Assembly (NCBI GenBank): GCA_043757205.1
Contig: JAYVPU010000255.1
Coordinates: forward strand, 1 to 49,210
Direction of reading: 5' to 3'
DNA from: CANCDA01 sp043757205
Lineage (GTDB): Bacteria; Pseudomonadota; Gammaproteobacteria; Burkholderiales; Burkholderiaceae_C
DNA length: 49,210 bases
Shown here: piece after piece, positions 34,499 to 43,332 of the stretch
Layout of the letters: every line of letters starts with the position of its first letter
Position numbering within the stretch: position 1 is the first letter of the stretch
The notes under the pieces: generated by a model
Databases searched by the model: none
What the model saw: the letters and a program-made list of their open reading frames with translations, nothing else
Told to the model about the DNA's origin: nothing
Position numbers and translations under genes: made by a program

Positions 34499-35185
34499 AT
34501 GAAAACATCAGCTACTTATTTCTCTTTACGTCTTTTGCGCCTGACATTGCTGCCCTTGGTTGCAGCCAGTCTTAGTGCTTGTCTCAGCACCATGCCGCAA
34601 AGCTCGATACCGCAAAACGTGTCCGGCGTGAGTGCCATGAACGTTGACCCTACACGCCAAGGCCCCGTCTCGGGAGTGGGCTTAGAGGGCCATGACATGA
34701 ACACCATGTCCGATAAAATGGTGCGCGATATTTTGACCAGTCGACGCGTTGCAGCCAAATTGGCAAGCCTTCCCGCTGCCCCTGTCATACAGCTTGATGG
34801 CACCATGATTGAAAACCGAAGCGCGCAAGCCATGGACAGAAACCATCTAGCCAACCGTTTTAGGGTGCGGCTCAATCGTGCAGCCGATGGTCGGCTTGAG
34901 TTTGTAAGCAGGGAGGACGCAGCGCTGGTTCAGCGTGAGCGAGATTTGAAGCGCTCGGGTGTCACAACAACAGGCGTGACGGGACTCACCAAAGCGGTTG
35001 ATGGCGTGGATTTTTTCATCACAGGCCAAATTACCACCTCAGAGGCGAGAAACAATAAAACAGGATTGGTGCAACGCAACACCTTGCTCGCTTTTAAGCT
35101 GGTGGATGCAGAGACACAGCGCATGGTCTGGGAGGACGAGTATGAATTCACTCGTGCTGCTGCTGACGATGTGATTTACCGCTAA
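34499..35185 (+). CDS. LpoB-like lipoprotein (penicillin-binding protein activator family)
   Basis: A 228-residue lipoprotein. The signal peptide ends LVAASLSAC, so Cys at about residue 28 should be lipidated. The mature region matches the LpoB family: MVRDILTSRRVAAKLASLPAAPVIQLDGTMIENRSAQAMDRNHLANRFRVRLNR, then RLEFVSREDAALVQRER, a DFFITGQI strand, and TLLAFKLVDAETQRMVWEDEYEFTR. In E. coli LpoB is an outer-membrane lipoprotein that activates PBP1b. Here the family is certain enough, the target is not. The ATG at 34499 opens the signal peptide; a frame from 34415 would start in the flanking repeat. No strong ribosome binding site is visible. It heads a four-gene operon with lower GC content than its surroundings. 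Confidence 0.85.
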   Translation: MKTSATYFSLRLLRLTLLPLVAASLSACLSTMPQSSIPQNVSGVSAMNVDPTRQGPVSGVGLEGHDMNTMSDKMVRDILTSRRVAAKLASLPAAPVIQLDGTMIENRSAQAMDRNHLANRFRVRLNRAADGRLEFVSREDAALVQRERDLKRSGVTTTGVTGLTKAVDGVDFFITGQITTSEARNNKTGLVQRNTLLAFKLVDAETQRMVWEDEYEFTRAAADDVIYR

Positions 35186-35212
35186 ACCGCAAATTAACTG
35201 AGAGCCTACACC

Positions 35213-35725
35213 ATGAATACGAAAACCATGACTCAATACGCGCTGCTCAGTGTTGCTGCTTGCCTTGCAACTGCATGCGCTAACACTTCCCAACCAGAGG
35301 CAATTTCAGATTGCACGACGTGGGAGATGCAGCGCAAAAACCAAAGCACAGCATTTGCAGGTCTCAATGTGATGTCCACCGCGCTGGCATACACCATAGG
35401 TGTGCAAAGCCACATTTTGGGACGAAGCACCAATGGCAATTTGAGTGTTCAAACGCGCGTTTACAACTGCTCAGAACAAAATTTGGTGCTTGTCATGCGC
35501 ACGCAGTTTAGCGACAAGAGTGGCATGCAGTCCGAGCCCAATGGTGCATGGCGTACCGTTTACTTGGGTGCGAAGGGCAACGTAGCCTACGGTGAAATAG
35601 CTATCAGTGGCAAATCAGAGTCTGTCATGGTGGACATTGACGATGGCAACCGAGCGCAAATACAAAACTTCCCAATGGACGCAGCACCCGCGACTTATCT
35701 GACTGCACCTGGCAATACGCAATAA
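35213..35725 (+). CDS. YcfL-like (DUF1425) lipoprotein
   Basis: A 170-residue protein with a lipoprotein signal peptide (SVAACLATAC, Cys near 22). The region VQTRVYNCSEQNLVLVMRTQFSDKSGMQSEPNGAWRTVYLGAKGNVAYGEIAISGKSE matches the beta-sandwich of the YcfL family, whose gene lies next to lpoB in E. coli and many other bacteria. The role is not established, but the persistent linkage with lpoB suggests a shared envelope function. The gene starts 27 bp after the LpoB-like gene, with GAGAG before the ATG. Confidence 0.75.
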   Translation: MNTKTMTQYALLSVAACLATACANTSQPEAISDCTTWEMQRKNQSTAFAGLNVMSTALAYTIGVQSHILGRSTNGNLSVQTRVYNCSEQNLVLVMRTQFSDKSGMQSEPNGAWRTVYLGAKGNVAYGEIAISGKSESVMVDIDDGNRAQIQNFPMDAAPATYLTAPGNTQ

Positions 35726-35743
35726 GCATAGGAGTTGTAGATC

Positions 35744-36721
35744 ATGAAATGTCAAATCATTGACTTGAACAAGCCCTCCGTTTTGGGCGCCGCGCTGGCA
35801 ATGACTGCCATCGTTGCGCTAGCCAACTGGGGTTCTCCAGCCATGGCACAAAGCACTGCACCTGTACTTATTCCGCAAGTGCAAATCCCTGACTCGGCTT
35901 ATCGTAAAGACCAAGGTGCCGTATTGACACCCCCCCCGCCCGTGCCAGCGGCGCAGTCAGCCTCTTTTTTGGTTGACCCGCCCATATATAACCAAGCCCA
36001 GTTTGGCACTGCTTATACACGTGCTGGACGGCCAAGCATGGTGGTGTTTTGGAATCGCGAGTTAACCGATACTCTGGAACAGACTAGCAATGCCTACCTC
36101 AGCGTGGATAGGAGTGTCAATCGCAATTCGACACCTGATGGCGTGAGCGGATCGAGCAACGTCACACTAAGCTCTGGCGTAAACAAATCGCAAGAGGCAA
36201 GACGCGACAACCCAGAGGAGCGCATCAACTTTCAACTGCGGGCCTCCTTTGTGCAAGCCCTACGCAATGCCGGTGTTCGCATTGTGGATCGCAATTTGGC
36301 CATGCGCAAAACGGCTAGCGATGCTAAATCTGCTGCAAGTGCCAAAAAAGCGAACGTAGATTTAGATGTGCAAGGCGTAGAGATGAGCGCCATGTCTAAG
36401 TACGCCAATTACCTGTTGGAAGTACAAAACACCCCAGATAAAGCCAGCCCGTCTGGCTGGTCAACATTGGTATCCATCAAAAACCTAAGCGATGGAACAG
36501 TCGTGATGGAGGGGTACTTCAACGGTCAGCGTTCAACGCCAGAGAGGCCAGTGCCTCAGGCGCAGCCAACGGGACGTTATGAGCCAGACCCCAAAGGGGG
36601 AGGCTATCGCTTGGTGGTTGACGCACCGCCGCCCATGCCTCAGTACAAGCCCTTAACCACGCAAGATTTGGGCAGGCGCATTGGCGAAGAAACCCTCTCC
36701 AAGCTCACCCAAGCACTTTAA
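35744..36721 (+). CDS. Secreted protein of unknown function in the lpoB-ycfL operon
   Basis: A 325-residue protein that I cannot assign to a named family. A hydrophobic signal segment (about 13-35) ends SPAMA-Q. The middle has MVVFWNRELTDTLEQTSNAYL and, near 165-185, INFQLRASFVQALRNAGVRIVDRNLAMR, which resembles the beta-alpha unit of curli/CsgG-like and FlgO-like periplasmic domains. LVSIKNLSDGTVVMEGYFNGQ near 238-258 looks like a strand pair. AGGAG lies eight bases before the ATG, and only 18 bp separate it from the previous gene. Its place between LpoB/YcfL-like and COG3014-like genes suggests an envelope assembly role. Confidence 0.65.
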   Translation: MKCQIIDLNKPSVLGAALAMTAIVALANWGSPAMAQSTAPVLIPQVQIPDSAYRKDQGAVLTPPPPVPAAQSASFLVDPPIYNQAQFGTAYTRAGRPSMVVFWNRELTDTLEQTSNAYLSVDRSVNRNSTPDGVSGSSNVTLSSGVNKSQEARRDNPEERINFQLRASFVQALRNAGVRIVDRNLAMRKTASDAKSAASAKKANVDLDVQGVEMSAMSKYANYLLEVQNTPDKASPSGWSTLVSIKNLSDGTVVMEGYFNGQRSTPERPVPQAQPTGRYEPDPKGGGYRLVVDAPPPMPQYKPLTTQDLGRRIGEETLSKLTQAL

Positions 36722-36739
36722 TTAACAGCAGGATAGGCG

Positions 36740-38203
36740 ATGACTCAACAAACAATTTGGAAAAAAACATTAATTTGTGCGCTCGTCTCTTTGTCCGTTC
36801 ATGCAGCGCAAGCACAGTCTTGGATGGATAGGTTAAAGGGTGCCTTGACTAAGCCACCTGAGACGGCGGAGCAAGCGCAAGAGGCAAAACTGATCGCTGA
36901 GGCGCAAAACCTAAACCCCGAGCAGATCAAAACCAACGCGAGCGCATTTGCCGATAAGGTGCTGGGCACGCTCACAGTCCCAGTGCTAGCCATTGACGGG
37001 TTCGCTGCGCAACTCAGGAGTAATGTCAAGCAAGTGCTTGAGCGTCTCTACATCGAAGGAGAGCGTAATGCAACCTTGAATCTCAACCGTCTTGGATTGA
37101 TGGCATTGCACCTGGGTGAAGTTGATTTCGCAGGCAAGACGCTAGATATGGCGACTGCGCGTATCGAGATGGTGTATGCCGATAACGAGGAGGCTCAAAA
37201 AGCCAAATCTGTATGGAACGCCGAGAGGATTAAAGATTTTAAAGGCGAGCCCTATGAGCGGGTAATGACGCACTTCTACAGAGGCTTGGCTTATGCAGCA
37301 AAGGGGGATTTCCAAAACGCACGGGCCTTATTTAAACAGGCGGAGTATCAAGATACCGTGGCTGAGTCTGAGGTTTACGGGAGTGACTTTGCGTTGATGC
37401 CCTACATGGCTGGCTGGGCCAGTCATTGTGATGGCAATGCCAACTTGGCGAACGATTTTTTGCAAGCGGCAATCAAGGGCGACTCAAGCTATAGCGCACT
37501 CAAAGTTGATCGCCCTATGGTGGTGCTCTTTGAGGCAGGGCGAGCACCGCAAAAAATTGGCGCAGGGCAACATAAAGAGCAACTCACCTTTCAAAGCTAC
37601 GGCTTGCCGACTACGCCGGTGCGCGAAGTGTGCGAGGCATCGACGGGGAAAACCAAGCAATGCCTGACGCAGAGCATGATTGTAGGAGCGGACTTGGGCT
37701 TTCAAGCCACTACGCGCGGTGGTCGTCCGTTTGACGCGATTATGAATGGCAAAGCCTCGTTTAAAGACGGCGCGCAGACTGTGGCGCAGGTTGGTGAGAC
37801 GGTCGGTGCGGTAGGTTTGAATCTGGCTGGACAAACGGGCAATCGAGATGCTGCGGGCCTTGGGTTTTTGGGAATGTTTGTGGGCATGGCCGCGAAAACA
37901 GTTGCTCAAGCGACCAATACAGAGGCCGATACGCGCGAGTGGGAGCAATTGCCTGGGCAAGTTTGGCTTGGCGCTGGGACAGTAGTCTCGCAAGCTTCCA
38001 GTTTGAGCGTGGCGCTGGAGGGGGGGGTAAACTTTTCGGCGCGTAAGTTGGTGAGTACACCCCAGTGCCAGCTGTATTGGGGGCGAGATAACCATCAATC
38101 AACACTATTGAGCTTGGCAGCAACATTGGAGCCAGGTCGCCATAAACGTGATCCAATTTTTAGGCGTGATATTGAAGACCGCTTGGGTGTTGCTACCAAA
38201 TAG
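36740..38203 (+). CDS. COG3014-like periplasmic protein with TPR-type helices
   Basis: A 487-residue protein with a signal peptide (LICALVSLSVHAAQA-Q). Helical repeats follow, including LGLMALHLGEVDFAGKTLDMATARIE (near 118-143) and YERVMTHFYRGLAYAAKGDFQNARALFKQAEYQD (near 174-207), the element I recall from the COG3014 family. A beta-rich C-terminal half contains VEGD-less strands and glycine-rich helices (VGAVGLNLAGQTGNRDAAGLGFLGMFVGMAA). COG3014, LpoB and YcfL genes cluster in other bacteria, which supports a common function in the envelope. The gene follows the previous one by 18 bp and is last in the operon. It ends 16 bp before the right flanking repeat. Confidence 0.72.
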   Translation: MTQQTIWKKTLICALVSLSVHAAQAQSWMDRLKGALTKPPETAEQAQEAKLIAEAQNLNPEQIKTNASAFADKVLGTLTVPVLAIDGFAAQLRSNVKQVLERLYIEGERNATLNLNRLGLMALHLGEVDFAGKTLDMATARIEMVYADNEEAQKAKSVWNAERIKDFKGEPYERVMTHFYRGLAYAAKGDFQNARALFKQAEYQDTVAESEVYGSDFALMPYMAGWASHCDGNANLANDFLQAAIKGDSSYSALKVDRPMVVLFEAGRAPQKIGAGQHKEQLTFQSYGLPTTPVREVCEASTGKTKQCLTQSMIVGADLGFQATTRGGRPFDAIMNGKASFKDGAQTVAQVGETVGAVGLNLAGQTGNRDAAGLGFLGMFVGMAAKTVAQATNTEADTREWEQLPGQVWLGAGTVVSQASSLSVALEGGVNFSARKLVSTPQCQLYWGRDNHQSTLLSLAATLEPGRHKRDPIFRRDIEDRLGVATK

Positions 38204-38219
38204 CGCCCTGCATTGAACC

Positions 38220-38333
38220 GCTGTTACCCATCCATCCGCTGCTCTGAACGGATGCCCAAGTCCAAGGGCCCATATGCCAGTCAGCTCGCAGCTTTCGACC
38301 CCGAAGTTGAAATGGTTCATGATGTCCATGGCT
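38220..38333 (+). repeat. Degenerate direct repeat of about 114 bp, right copy
   Basis: This is the second copy of the block at 34361-34475, with shared blocks GCTGTTACC, GCTCTGA, GCCCAA, ATGCCA, AGCTCGC and CCCCGAAGTTGAA. Between here and the rhodanese start at 38466 there is no gene that I can support. Leftward and rightward small open frames through the repeat are translations of the repeat itself. Confidence 0.75.
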
Positions 38334-38465
38334 GTCGTCAATGCGGTTGGCTGTGGAAAGCACCGAGCCTGTGTGGGCCGTTCCCGCATTGTGACGCTCC
38401 TACTTTGCCCAACAAAGAAGTCTACGAAACAAGACCAGTGCGGCAAAACCAGGACAATAGCGCCC

Positions 38466-38861
38466 ATGAAACACCTGCTCCCCAAAGAATCCTGGGCGCT
38501 GATTCAGCAGCGGCCTGAGGCGCTGTTTGTTGATGTGCGCATGGAGATCGAGTCGCTCTATGTGGGCCGCCCGCCTGGGGTGCACATGATCGCCTGGTAC
38601 GAGTACCCGGACCTCACGCCCGACCCGGCGCGCTTTGTCGCTCAGGTGGAGCGCGAGGCCAATGGCAACAAGAGTCGCCCCGTTGTTTTGCTGTGCCGCA
38701 GTGGCAAACGCACGTTGGAGGCGGGTCAGGCCCTGGAGTCGGCGGGTTTTACCGAGGTCATCAACGTGCTGCACGGCTTTGAGGGCGAGATGGATGAGAA
38801 CTTTCACCGCTCCACGGTGAACGGCTGGCGCTTTGATGGTCTGCCGTGGGAACAGATGTAG
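38466..38861 (+). CDS. Rhodanese-like domain protein
   Basis: A 131-residue single-domain rhodanese. ALFVDVRMEIESLYVGRPPGVHMIAWYEY is the N-terminal half, and VVLLCRSGKRTLEAGQALESAGF (about 79-101) holds the active-site loop CRSGKR, whose Cys carries the persulfide. GFTEVINVLHGFEGEMD and GWRFDGLPW close the fold. It likely moves sulfane sulfur in the cytoplasm; there is no signal peptide. The ATG at 38466 begins just before the fold, although the frame is open further upstream into the repeat. Its stop overlaps the recQ start by 16 bases, so the two are cotranscribed and perhaps translationally coupled. Confidence 0.9.
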   Translation: MKHLLPKESWALIQQRPEALFVDVRMEIESLYVGRPPGVHMIAWYEYPDLTPDPARFVAQVEREANGNKSRPVVLLCRSGKRTLEAGQALESAGFTEVINVLHGFEGEMDENFHRSTVNGWRFDGLPWEQM

Positions 38862-40717
38862 CGCGCACCTTGTCTGCCTCTCTCATCCTGCGCGAGGTGT
38901 TCGGCTACGAACAGTTTCGCGGCCCGCAAGAAGCCATCGTTTCCCACGTCATCAACGGCGGTGACGCGCTGGTGCTCATGCCCACGGGCGGCGGCAAGTC
39001 GCTGTGCTACCAAATCCCGGCGATTGCGCGGCAACAGGCGGGCCAAGGTGTGACCGTCGTCATCTCGCCCTTGATCGCGCTCATGCACGACCAAGTGGGT
39101 GCGCTGCACGAGGCCGGGGTGGAGGCCGAATTTCTCAACTCCACCCTAACCGGCGAACAAGCGTCTGCCTTGGAAAAGCGTTTGCTGCGTGCCGACTTGA
39201 CGATGTTGTACGCCGCGCCCGAACGCATCACCACTCCGCGCTTTCTGGCGCTGCTGGATTCGCTGCATGAACGTGGTCTTCTGTCGATGTTCGCCATTGA
39301 CGAAGCGCACTGCGTGAGCCAGTGGGGCCACGACTTTCGTCCCGAGTATCGCGCGCTCACCGTGCTGCACGAGCGCTATGCCGGTGTGCCGCGCATGGCG
39401 CTCACCGCCACAGCCGATGCGCTGACCCGCGCCGACATCGTGGAGCGGCTGCAGTTAGAGGACGCGCAGCAATTCGTCAGCAGCTTTGACCGGCCCAACA
39501 TCCGCTACAAAATTGTGGAGAAGAAGGACGCCACCCAGCAGTTGCTGCGCTTCATCCAGCACGAACACGAGGGTGACGCGGGCATCGTCTATTGCCAGTC
39601 GCGCCGCAAGGTGGAAGACATCGCCCAGACCCTGTGCGCTGCGGGCCTGAACGCCTTGCCTTATCACGCCGGGCTGGATGCCGCTGTGCGCCAGTCCAAT
39701 CAAGACCGCTTCTTGCGTGAAGACAGCATCGTGATGGTGGCCACCATTGCCTTTGGCATGGGCATCGACAAGCCCGATGTGCGTTTTGTCGCGCACCTGG
39801 ACATGCCCAAAAACATCGAGGGCTACTACCAAGAAACAGGCCGCGCCGGGCGCGACGGCGCACCCGCCAACGCCTGGATGGGTTACGGCCTGCAAGACGT
39901 GGTGAACCAGCGCCGCATGATTGACGAGAGTCCAGCCGGTGACGATTTCAAACAAGTCATGCGCGGCAAGCTCGACGCCCTGCTGACCCTGGCCGAAGGC
40001 GCGGACTGCCGCCGTGTGCGCTTGCTGGCCTACTTTGACGAAGCCAGCCAGCCCTGCAACAACTGCGACAACTGCCTGAATCCACCCAGCGTGTGGGACG
40101 GCACCGACGCCGCGCGCAAGCTCCTCAGCACCATCTACCGCGTGCAGCAAGCCAGCGGCATCAGCTTTGGTGCGGGCCACATCATGGACATCGTGCGTGG
40201 CAAGACGACCGACAAGGTGACGCAGTTTGGTCATGAGGGGCTGACCACCTTTGGTATTGGCGCGGCCTTTAGCGAAATTCAGTTGCGCGGCGTGCTGCGC
40301 CAGCTCATCGCTACCGGCGCGCTCAATGTGGATGGCCAGGCTTTCAACACGCTGCAACTGACCGAACAATCCCGCGCCGTGCTCAAGGGCGAGGTGGCGG
40401 TGCGCCTGCGCGAATCAGTCTCGACACCAGCAGAGCGAAAACCCAAGCGCGGCGGCACCGCCTCATCCCAACCCCATGCTGCACCGCTGGCACTGGACGA
40501 TACTGCACAGATTCGCTTTGCCTCACTCAAAGCATGGCGCGGCGAAGTGGCGCGCGAACACAACCTACCCGCCTACGTGATCTTCCACGACGCCACCCTG
40601 GCCGCCATTGCCGCGCGCGTGCCGCAAACCCTGGACGATCTGCAAGGCATCAGCGGGATTGGGGCGAAGAAGCTGGAGGCTTATGGGGAAGAGGTGTTGC
40701 GGGTGGTGGGGCTTTAG
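38846..40717 (+). CDS. recQ: ATP-dependent DNA helicase RecQ
   Basis: A 623-residue RecQ. The helicase core has FRGPQEAIVSHVINGGDALVLMPTGGGKSLCYQIPA (motif 0 and Walker A, about 24-59), FAIDEAHCVSQWGHDFRPEY (DEAH box, about 149-168), MALTATADALTR and the conserved VATIAFGMGIDKPDVRFVAHLDMP plus QETGRAGRDG. The RecQ-C zinc motif includes CNNCDNCL near 396-403, and an HRDC domain ends the protein. It unwinds DNA in 3' to 5' direction in recombination and replication repair. The GTG at 38846 overlaps the upstream rhodanese gene. Its stop codon overlaps the stop of the convergent AAA+ gene. Confidence 0.95.
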   Translation: MGTDVARTLSASLILREVFGYEQFRGPQEAIVSHVINGGDALVLMPTGGGKSLCYQIPAIARQQAGQGVTVVISPLIALMHDQVGALHEAGVEAEFLNSTLTGEQASALEKRLLRADLTMLYAAPERITTPRFLALLDSLHERGLLSMFAIDEAHCVSQWGHDFRPEYRALTVLHERYAGVPRMALTATADALTRADIVERLQLEDAQQFVSSFDRPNIRYKIVEKKDATQQLLRFIQHEHEGDAGIVYCQSRRKVEDIAQTLCAAGLNALPYHAGLDAAVRQSNQDRFLREDSIVMVATIAFGMGIDKPDVRFVAHLDMPKNIEGYYQETGRAGRDGAPANAWMGYGLQDVVNQRRMIDESPAGDDFKQVMRGKLDALLTLAEGADCRRVRLLAYFDEASQPCNNCDNCLNPPSVWDGTDAARKLLSTIYRVQQASGISFGAGHIMDIVRGKTTDKVTQFGHEGLTTFGIGAAFSEIQLRGVLRQLIATGALNVDGQAFNTLQLTEQSRAVLKGEVAVRLRESVSTPAERKPKRGGTASSQPHAAPLALDDTAQIRFASLKAWRGEVAREHNLPAYVIFHDATLAAIAARVPQTLDDLQGISGIGAKKLEAYGEEVLRVVGL

Positions 40718-43086
40718 CCCGGTGGTGCCATAAACCCCATGCCTCGTGACTCGCGCACCTCGGGCTTGACGCGGTGTTCGGCTTCTAGTTGAGCCAAAAA
40801 CTCCAGCGGCTCCAGTGCGGCATCCAGAATCACCGCTTGCCGCCGCACGGCGGCGAAGTCGCCCAGGCAGAGTTGCGTCAGCTCGGCCAGCCGGGTTTTG
40901 ATCTCCGGGGTGAGGGCGCCTGCGTCCCCGGCCAAAGCTTCGGTCACGAACATGGTCTCGCGTTGCACGGGCTTGAGTGGTTTGAACTGAATCTTGAAGG
41001 TGAATCGCCGCAGGGCGGCGGGGTCGATGCTGTCAAACAAGTTGGTGGTGCAGATGAAGATGCCGTTAAAACGCTCCATGCCTTGCAACATTTCGTTCAC
41101 TTCGGTCACCTCATAGGTGCGCTGGGCACCCCGGCGGTCTTGCAAAAAGCTGTCGGCCTCGTCCAGCAGCAACAGCGCGTTTTCCGCTTCCGCTTCGGCG
41201 AACATGGCCGCCATGTTGTGCTCGGTTTCGCCGATGTACTTGCTCATCAAATCGCTGGCCTGTTTGATGATGAGCGCACGCCCCAAGGTGCTGGCAATGT
41301 GCTCGGCCAGCGCCGTTTTACCGCTGCCGGGTGGGCCGTAAAAGCACAAGGTGCCGTGGCCACGCGCGTGCAAGGCCTGCACCATGCGGGGCACCTCAAA
41401 GCGACTCTCCACATGCAGCAGGCTCAAGTCGTAGCGGGTCGCTGATTCGCGTTGCGGCCCACCGCCGGGACGTTGACCCAGGGCTAGGTCGGCGTTGTGC
41501 AACTGGCGCTCGATCAGGGTTTCTTGCGTGGAACTCTGCGCGTCGTCGGACCGACTATGAAGCTCAACCAGTCCGCTGACCTGAAGCGCTGGCCCGACCA
41601 GCCCGGCAAAGCGCACCGCCGTGCGGATTTGCGCCGGGGTCAGGCCCTTGCGCGCGGCCAGCCGGGCGACAAAGGCATCGCTCACATCCACACTTTCGAG
41701 CGTCTTGCGCACTAGGCCCTCGCGCGCACCGGGCGGCGGGCTTTTGAGCTCCAGGTGGTAGGCAAAGCGGCGGCGAAACGCCGGGTCAATCTGCTCGATG
41801 CGGTTGGTGACCCACAGCGTGGGCACGGTGTTGGACTCCAGAATCTGGTTCACCCAGGCTTTGCCGCTGACACTGGCGTTGCGTGGTGCAGCACCTTGAT
41901 CGGCACGCGCCAGCCACTGGGCAGCCTCGCTGGAGATGGGGGGGAACACGTCTTCCACCTCGTCAAACAACAGGGCCGACTGGGCGCTGCCTTTGAGAAA
42001 CACCTGGGCGATTTGCAGTGAACGGTAACGGTCGCGCCCGCTCAAGGAGTTGCCGTCGCGGTCGGCGTACTCCACCTCATACAGCTCCAACCCGGCGCTT
42101 TGTGCCACCACCTTGGCCAGCTCGGTCTTGCCCGTGCCCGGTGGGCCGTACAGTAGCACGTTGACACCCGCCTCCCCACGCGCCACGGCGTTGCGCAACA
42201 AGGCGCACAGCATCTGAACGTCTTGCGCAACAAAGTCGAAGTCACCCACAGTCAGCGCGCTTTTCGAAGAGGGCCGGGTGAAGACGGCCATCAGTTCGGC
42301 TTGGTCGCGGTACTGGCGCATCAGCACCGGGGGCAGCTTGTCGCTGACTTTCATCAGGTCGGCCATGTCGGTGATGTTGTGCTCGGAGATCAGGTTCTCT
42401 ACCAAGCCGATGCGCTCCAGCCGCGAACCCGCGCGCAGGGCTTCGCCGACCTCGACCGCGTTGACGCCGGCCAGCTCGGCAATCACCGCATAGGCCTCGG
42501 GCGCGCTGTTGACCTTGAACTCCACCAACAGGCTGCGCAGCTCACGCTGGTAGCGCGCCAGCGTACCGTAAAGCAGCAAGGCGCGCTCGGCCTGATTGAG
42601 CTGGAGCAAGCTGGCCAGGGCGTCGATGTTTTTCTCGACCAGGGTGGATTGTTTTTTCAGCGTGTGGGTGAGCCAGTCTTTGCTGACAACCAGCACGTTC
42701 ATCAGGTCTTTGGGTTGGACCTTGGCGAATTCATCGAGGTAGAAAAACAGCGTGCCGTCTTCAAACGGGCCGCGCCAGTCGCCAAAGCGCGCCAAGAATT
42801 CTGGAGGCGTCAAGCCCATGTGACCGCTCCATGACTCGTGGGTGGCGCAGCGCCAGGTGAGAAATTCGCGCAGGCGCTGCAACACGGGCAGCGGCCAGAC
42901 CAAGTGCCGACCCGTCAAGGCAATGACACCGTTCAAATCGCGCCGAGCATTGAAGCCCGAGCCCATGCGGGCCACCAAGGTCAAGACAAATTGGGAGCAC
43001 ATCAAGTCCAGCACGGGCGCGTCTCTGAGCCCTGGGGAAACCAGTAGCTGACCATTCGCCTTGTCCGCCAACAAACGCTTGACCAT
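40714..43086 (-). CDS. Tandem AAA+ ATPase with unique N-terminal region
   Basis: A 790-residue protein with two AAA+ modules, the build of Cdc48-like machines but with no recognised Cdc48 N domain. The first 290 residues are mostly helical and unfamiliar. Module one has Walker A GPPGTGKT (314-321) and Walker B LLFDEVED (about 372-379), with RRRF near 438-441 as arginine finger candidates. Module two has GPPGSGKT (584-591), LLLLDEADS (638-646) and ALRRFTFKI. Both look active. It probably unfolds or remodels a protein or complex. It is convergent with recQ, the two stop codons overlapping. The partner is unknown; the 45-residue membrane protein gene diverges from it. Confidence 0.82.
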   Translation of the reverse strand: MVKRLLADKANGQLLVSPGLRDAPVLDLMCSQFVLTLVARMGSGFNARRDLNGVIALTGRHLVWPLPVLQRLREFLTWRCATHESWSGHMGLTPPEFLARFGDWRGPFEDGTLFFYLDEFAKVQPKDLMNVLVVSKDWLTHTLKKQSTLVEKNIDALASLLQLNQAERALLLYGTLARYQRELRSLLVEFKVNSAPEAYAVIAELAGVNAVEVGEALRAGSRLERIGLVENLISEHNITDMADLMKVSDKLPPVLMRQYRDQAELMAVFTRPSSKSALTVGDFDFVAQDVQMLCALLRNAVARGEAGVNVLLYGPPGTGKTELAKVVAQSAGLELYEVEYADRDGNSLSGRDRYRSLQIAQVFLKGSAQSALLFDEVEDVFPPISSEAAQWLARADQGAAPRNASVSGKAWVNQILESNTVPTLWVTNRIEQIDPAFRRRFAYHLELKSPPPGAREGLVRKTLESVDVSDAFVARLAARKGLTPAQIRTAVRFAGLVGPALQVSGLVELHSRSDDAQSSTQETLIERQLHNADLALGQRPGGGPQRESATRYDLSLLHVESRFEVPRMVQALHARGHGTLCFYGPPGSGKTALAEHIASTLGRALIIKQASDLMSKYIGETEHNMAAMFAEAEAENALLLLDEADSFLQDRRGAQRTYEVTEVNEMLQGMERFNGIFICTTNLFDSIDPAALRRFTFKIQFKPLKPVQRETMFVTEALAGDAGALTPEIKTRLAELTQLCLGDFAAVRRQAVILDAALEPLEFLAQLEAEHRVKPEVRESRGMGFMAPPG

Positions 43087-43181
43087 CCAAGCCCCCCATC
43101 AGGTTGCATGACAAGGTCACCATAGCGCAGTCTGGGGAAAATGTAAAATCAGGCGGTTAAACCCGCTATGAGGATCGATCC

Positions 43182-43319
43182 ATGTCAAGCCACAACACCG
43201 CCAAGCCCCAGTCTGATGACCCGATGGAAAACATCGTGCACGCGATCCCCTATGTCATCCCCGCCGCCGGTGCCTTGTTGATTTTTCTGCTAGCCTTCAT
43301 CGCCGTGTACATGGCCTGA
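43182..43319 (+). CDS. 45-residue single-helix membrane protein
   Basis: A very short gene read directly from sequence: MSSHNTAKPQSDDPMENIVH then AIPYVIPAAGALLIFLLAFIAVYMA. The first 20 residues are polar and the rest is one transmembrane helix with a proline near its start. An AGGA site lies about eight bases before the ATG. The codons are clean and the gene fits exactly between the divergent AAA+ gene and convergent modC (13 bp gap). I recall similar conserved short proteins in Comamonadaceae but no function. Confidence 0.65.
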   Translation: MSSHNTAKPQSDDPMENIVHAIPYVIPAAGALLIFLLAFIAVYMA

Positions 43320-43332
43320 AAACCCGCCGCCG

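Noticed and set aside
34361..38333. The flanking repeats read as integron attC sites
   Set aside because: They contain a GTTGAAC-like heptamer only in one copy and lack the paired core sites and palindromic fold of attC. No integrase gene is visible.
38105..38485. Small leftward frame containing NHFNFGVESCELTG across the right flanking repeat
   Set aside because: A related peptide (NQFNFGANRGELGG) is encoded by the left repeat copy. It is the translation of a dispersed repeat, with different surroundings at each copy and no start signal.
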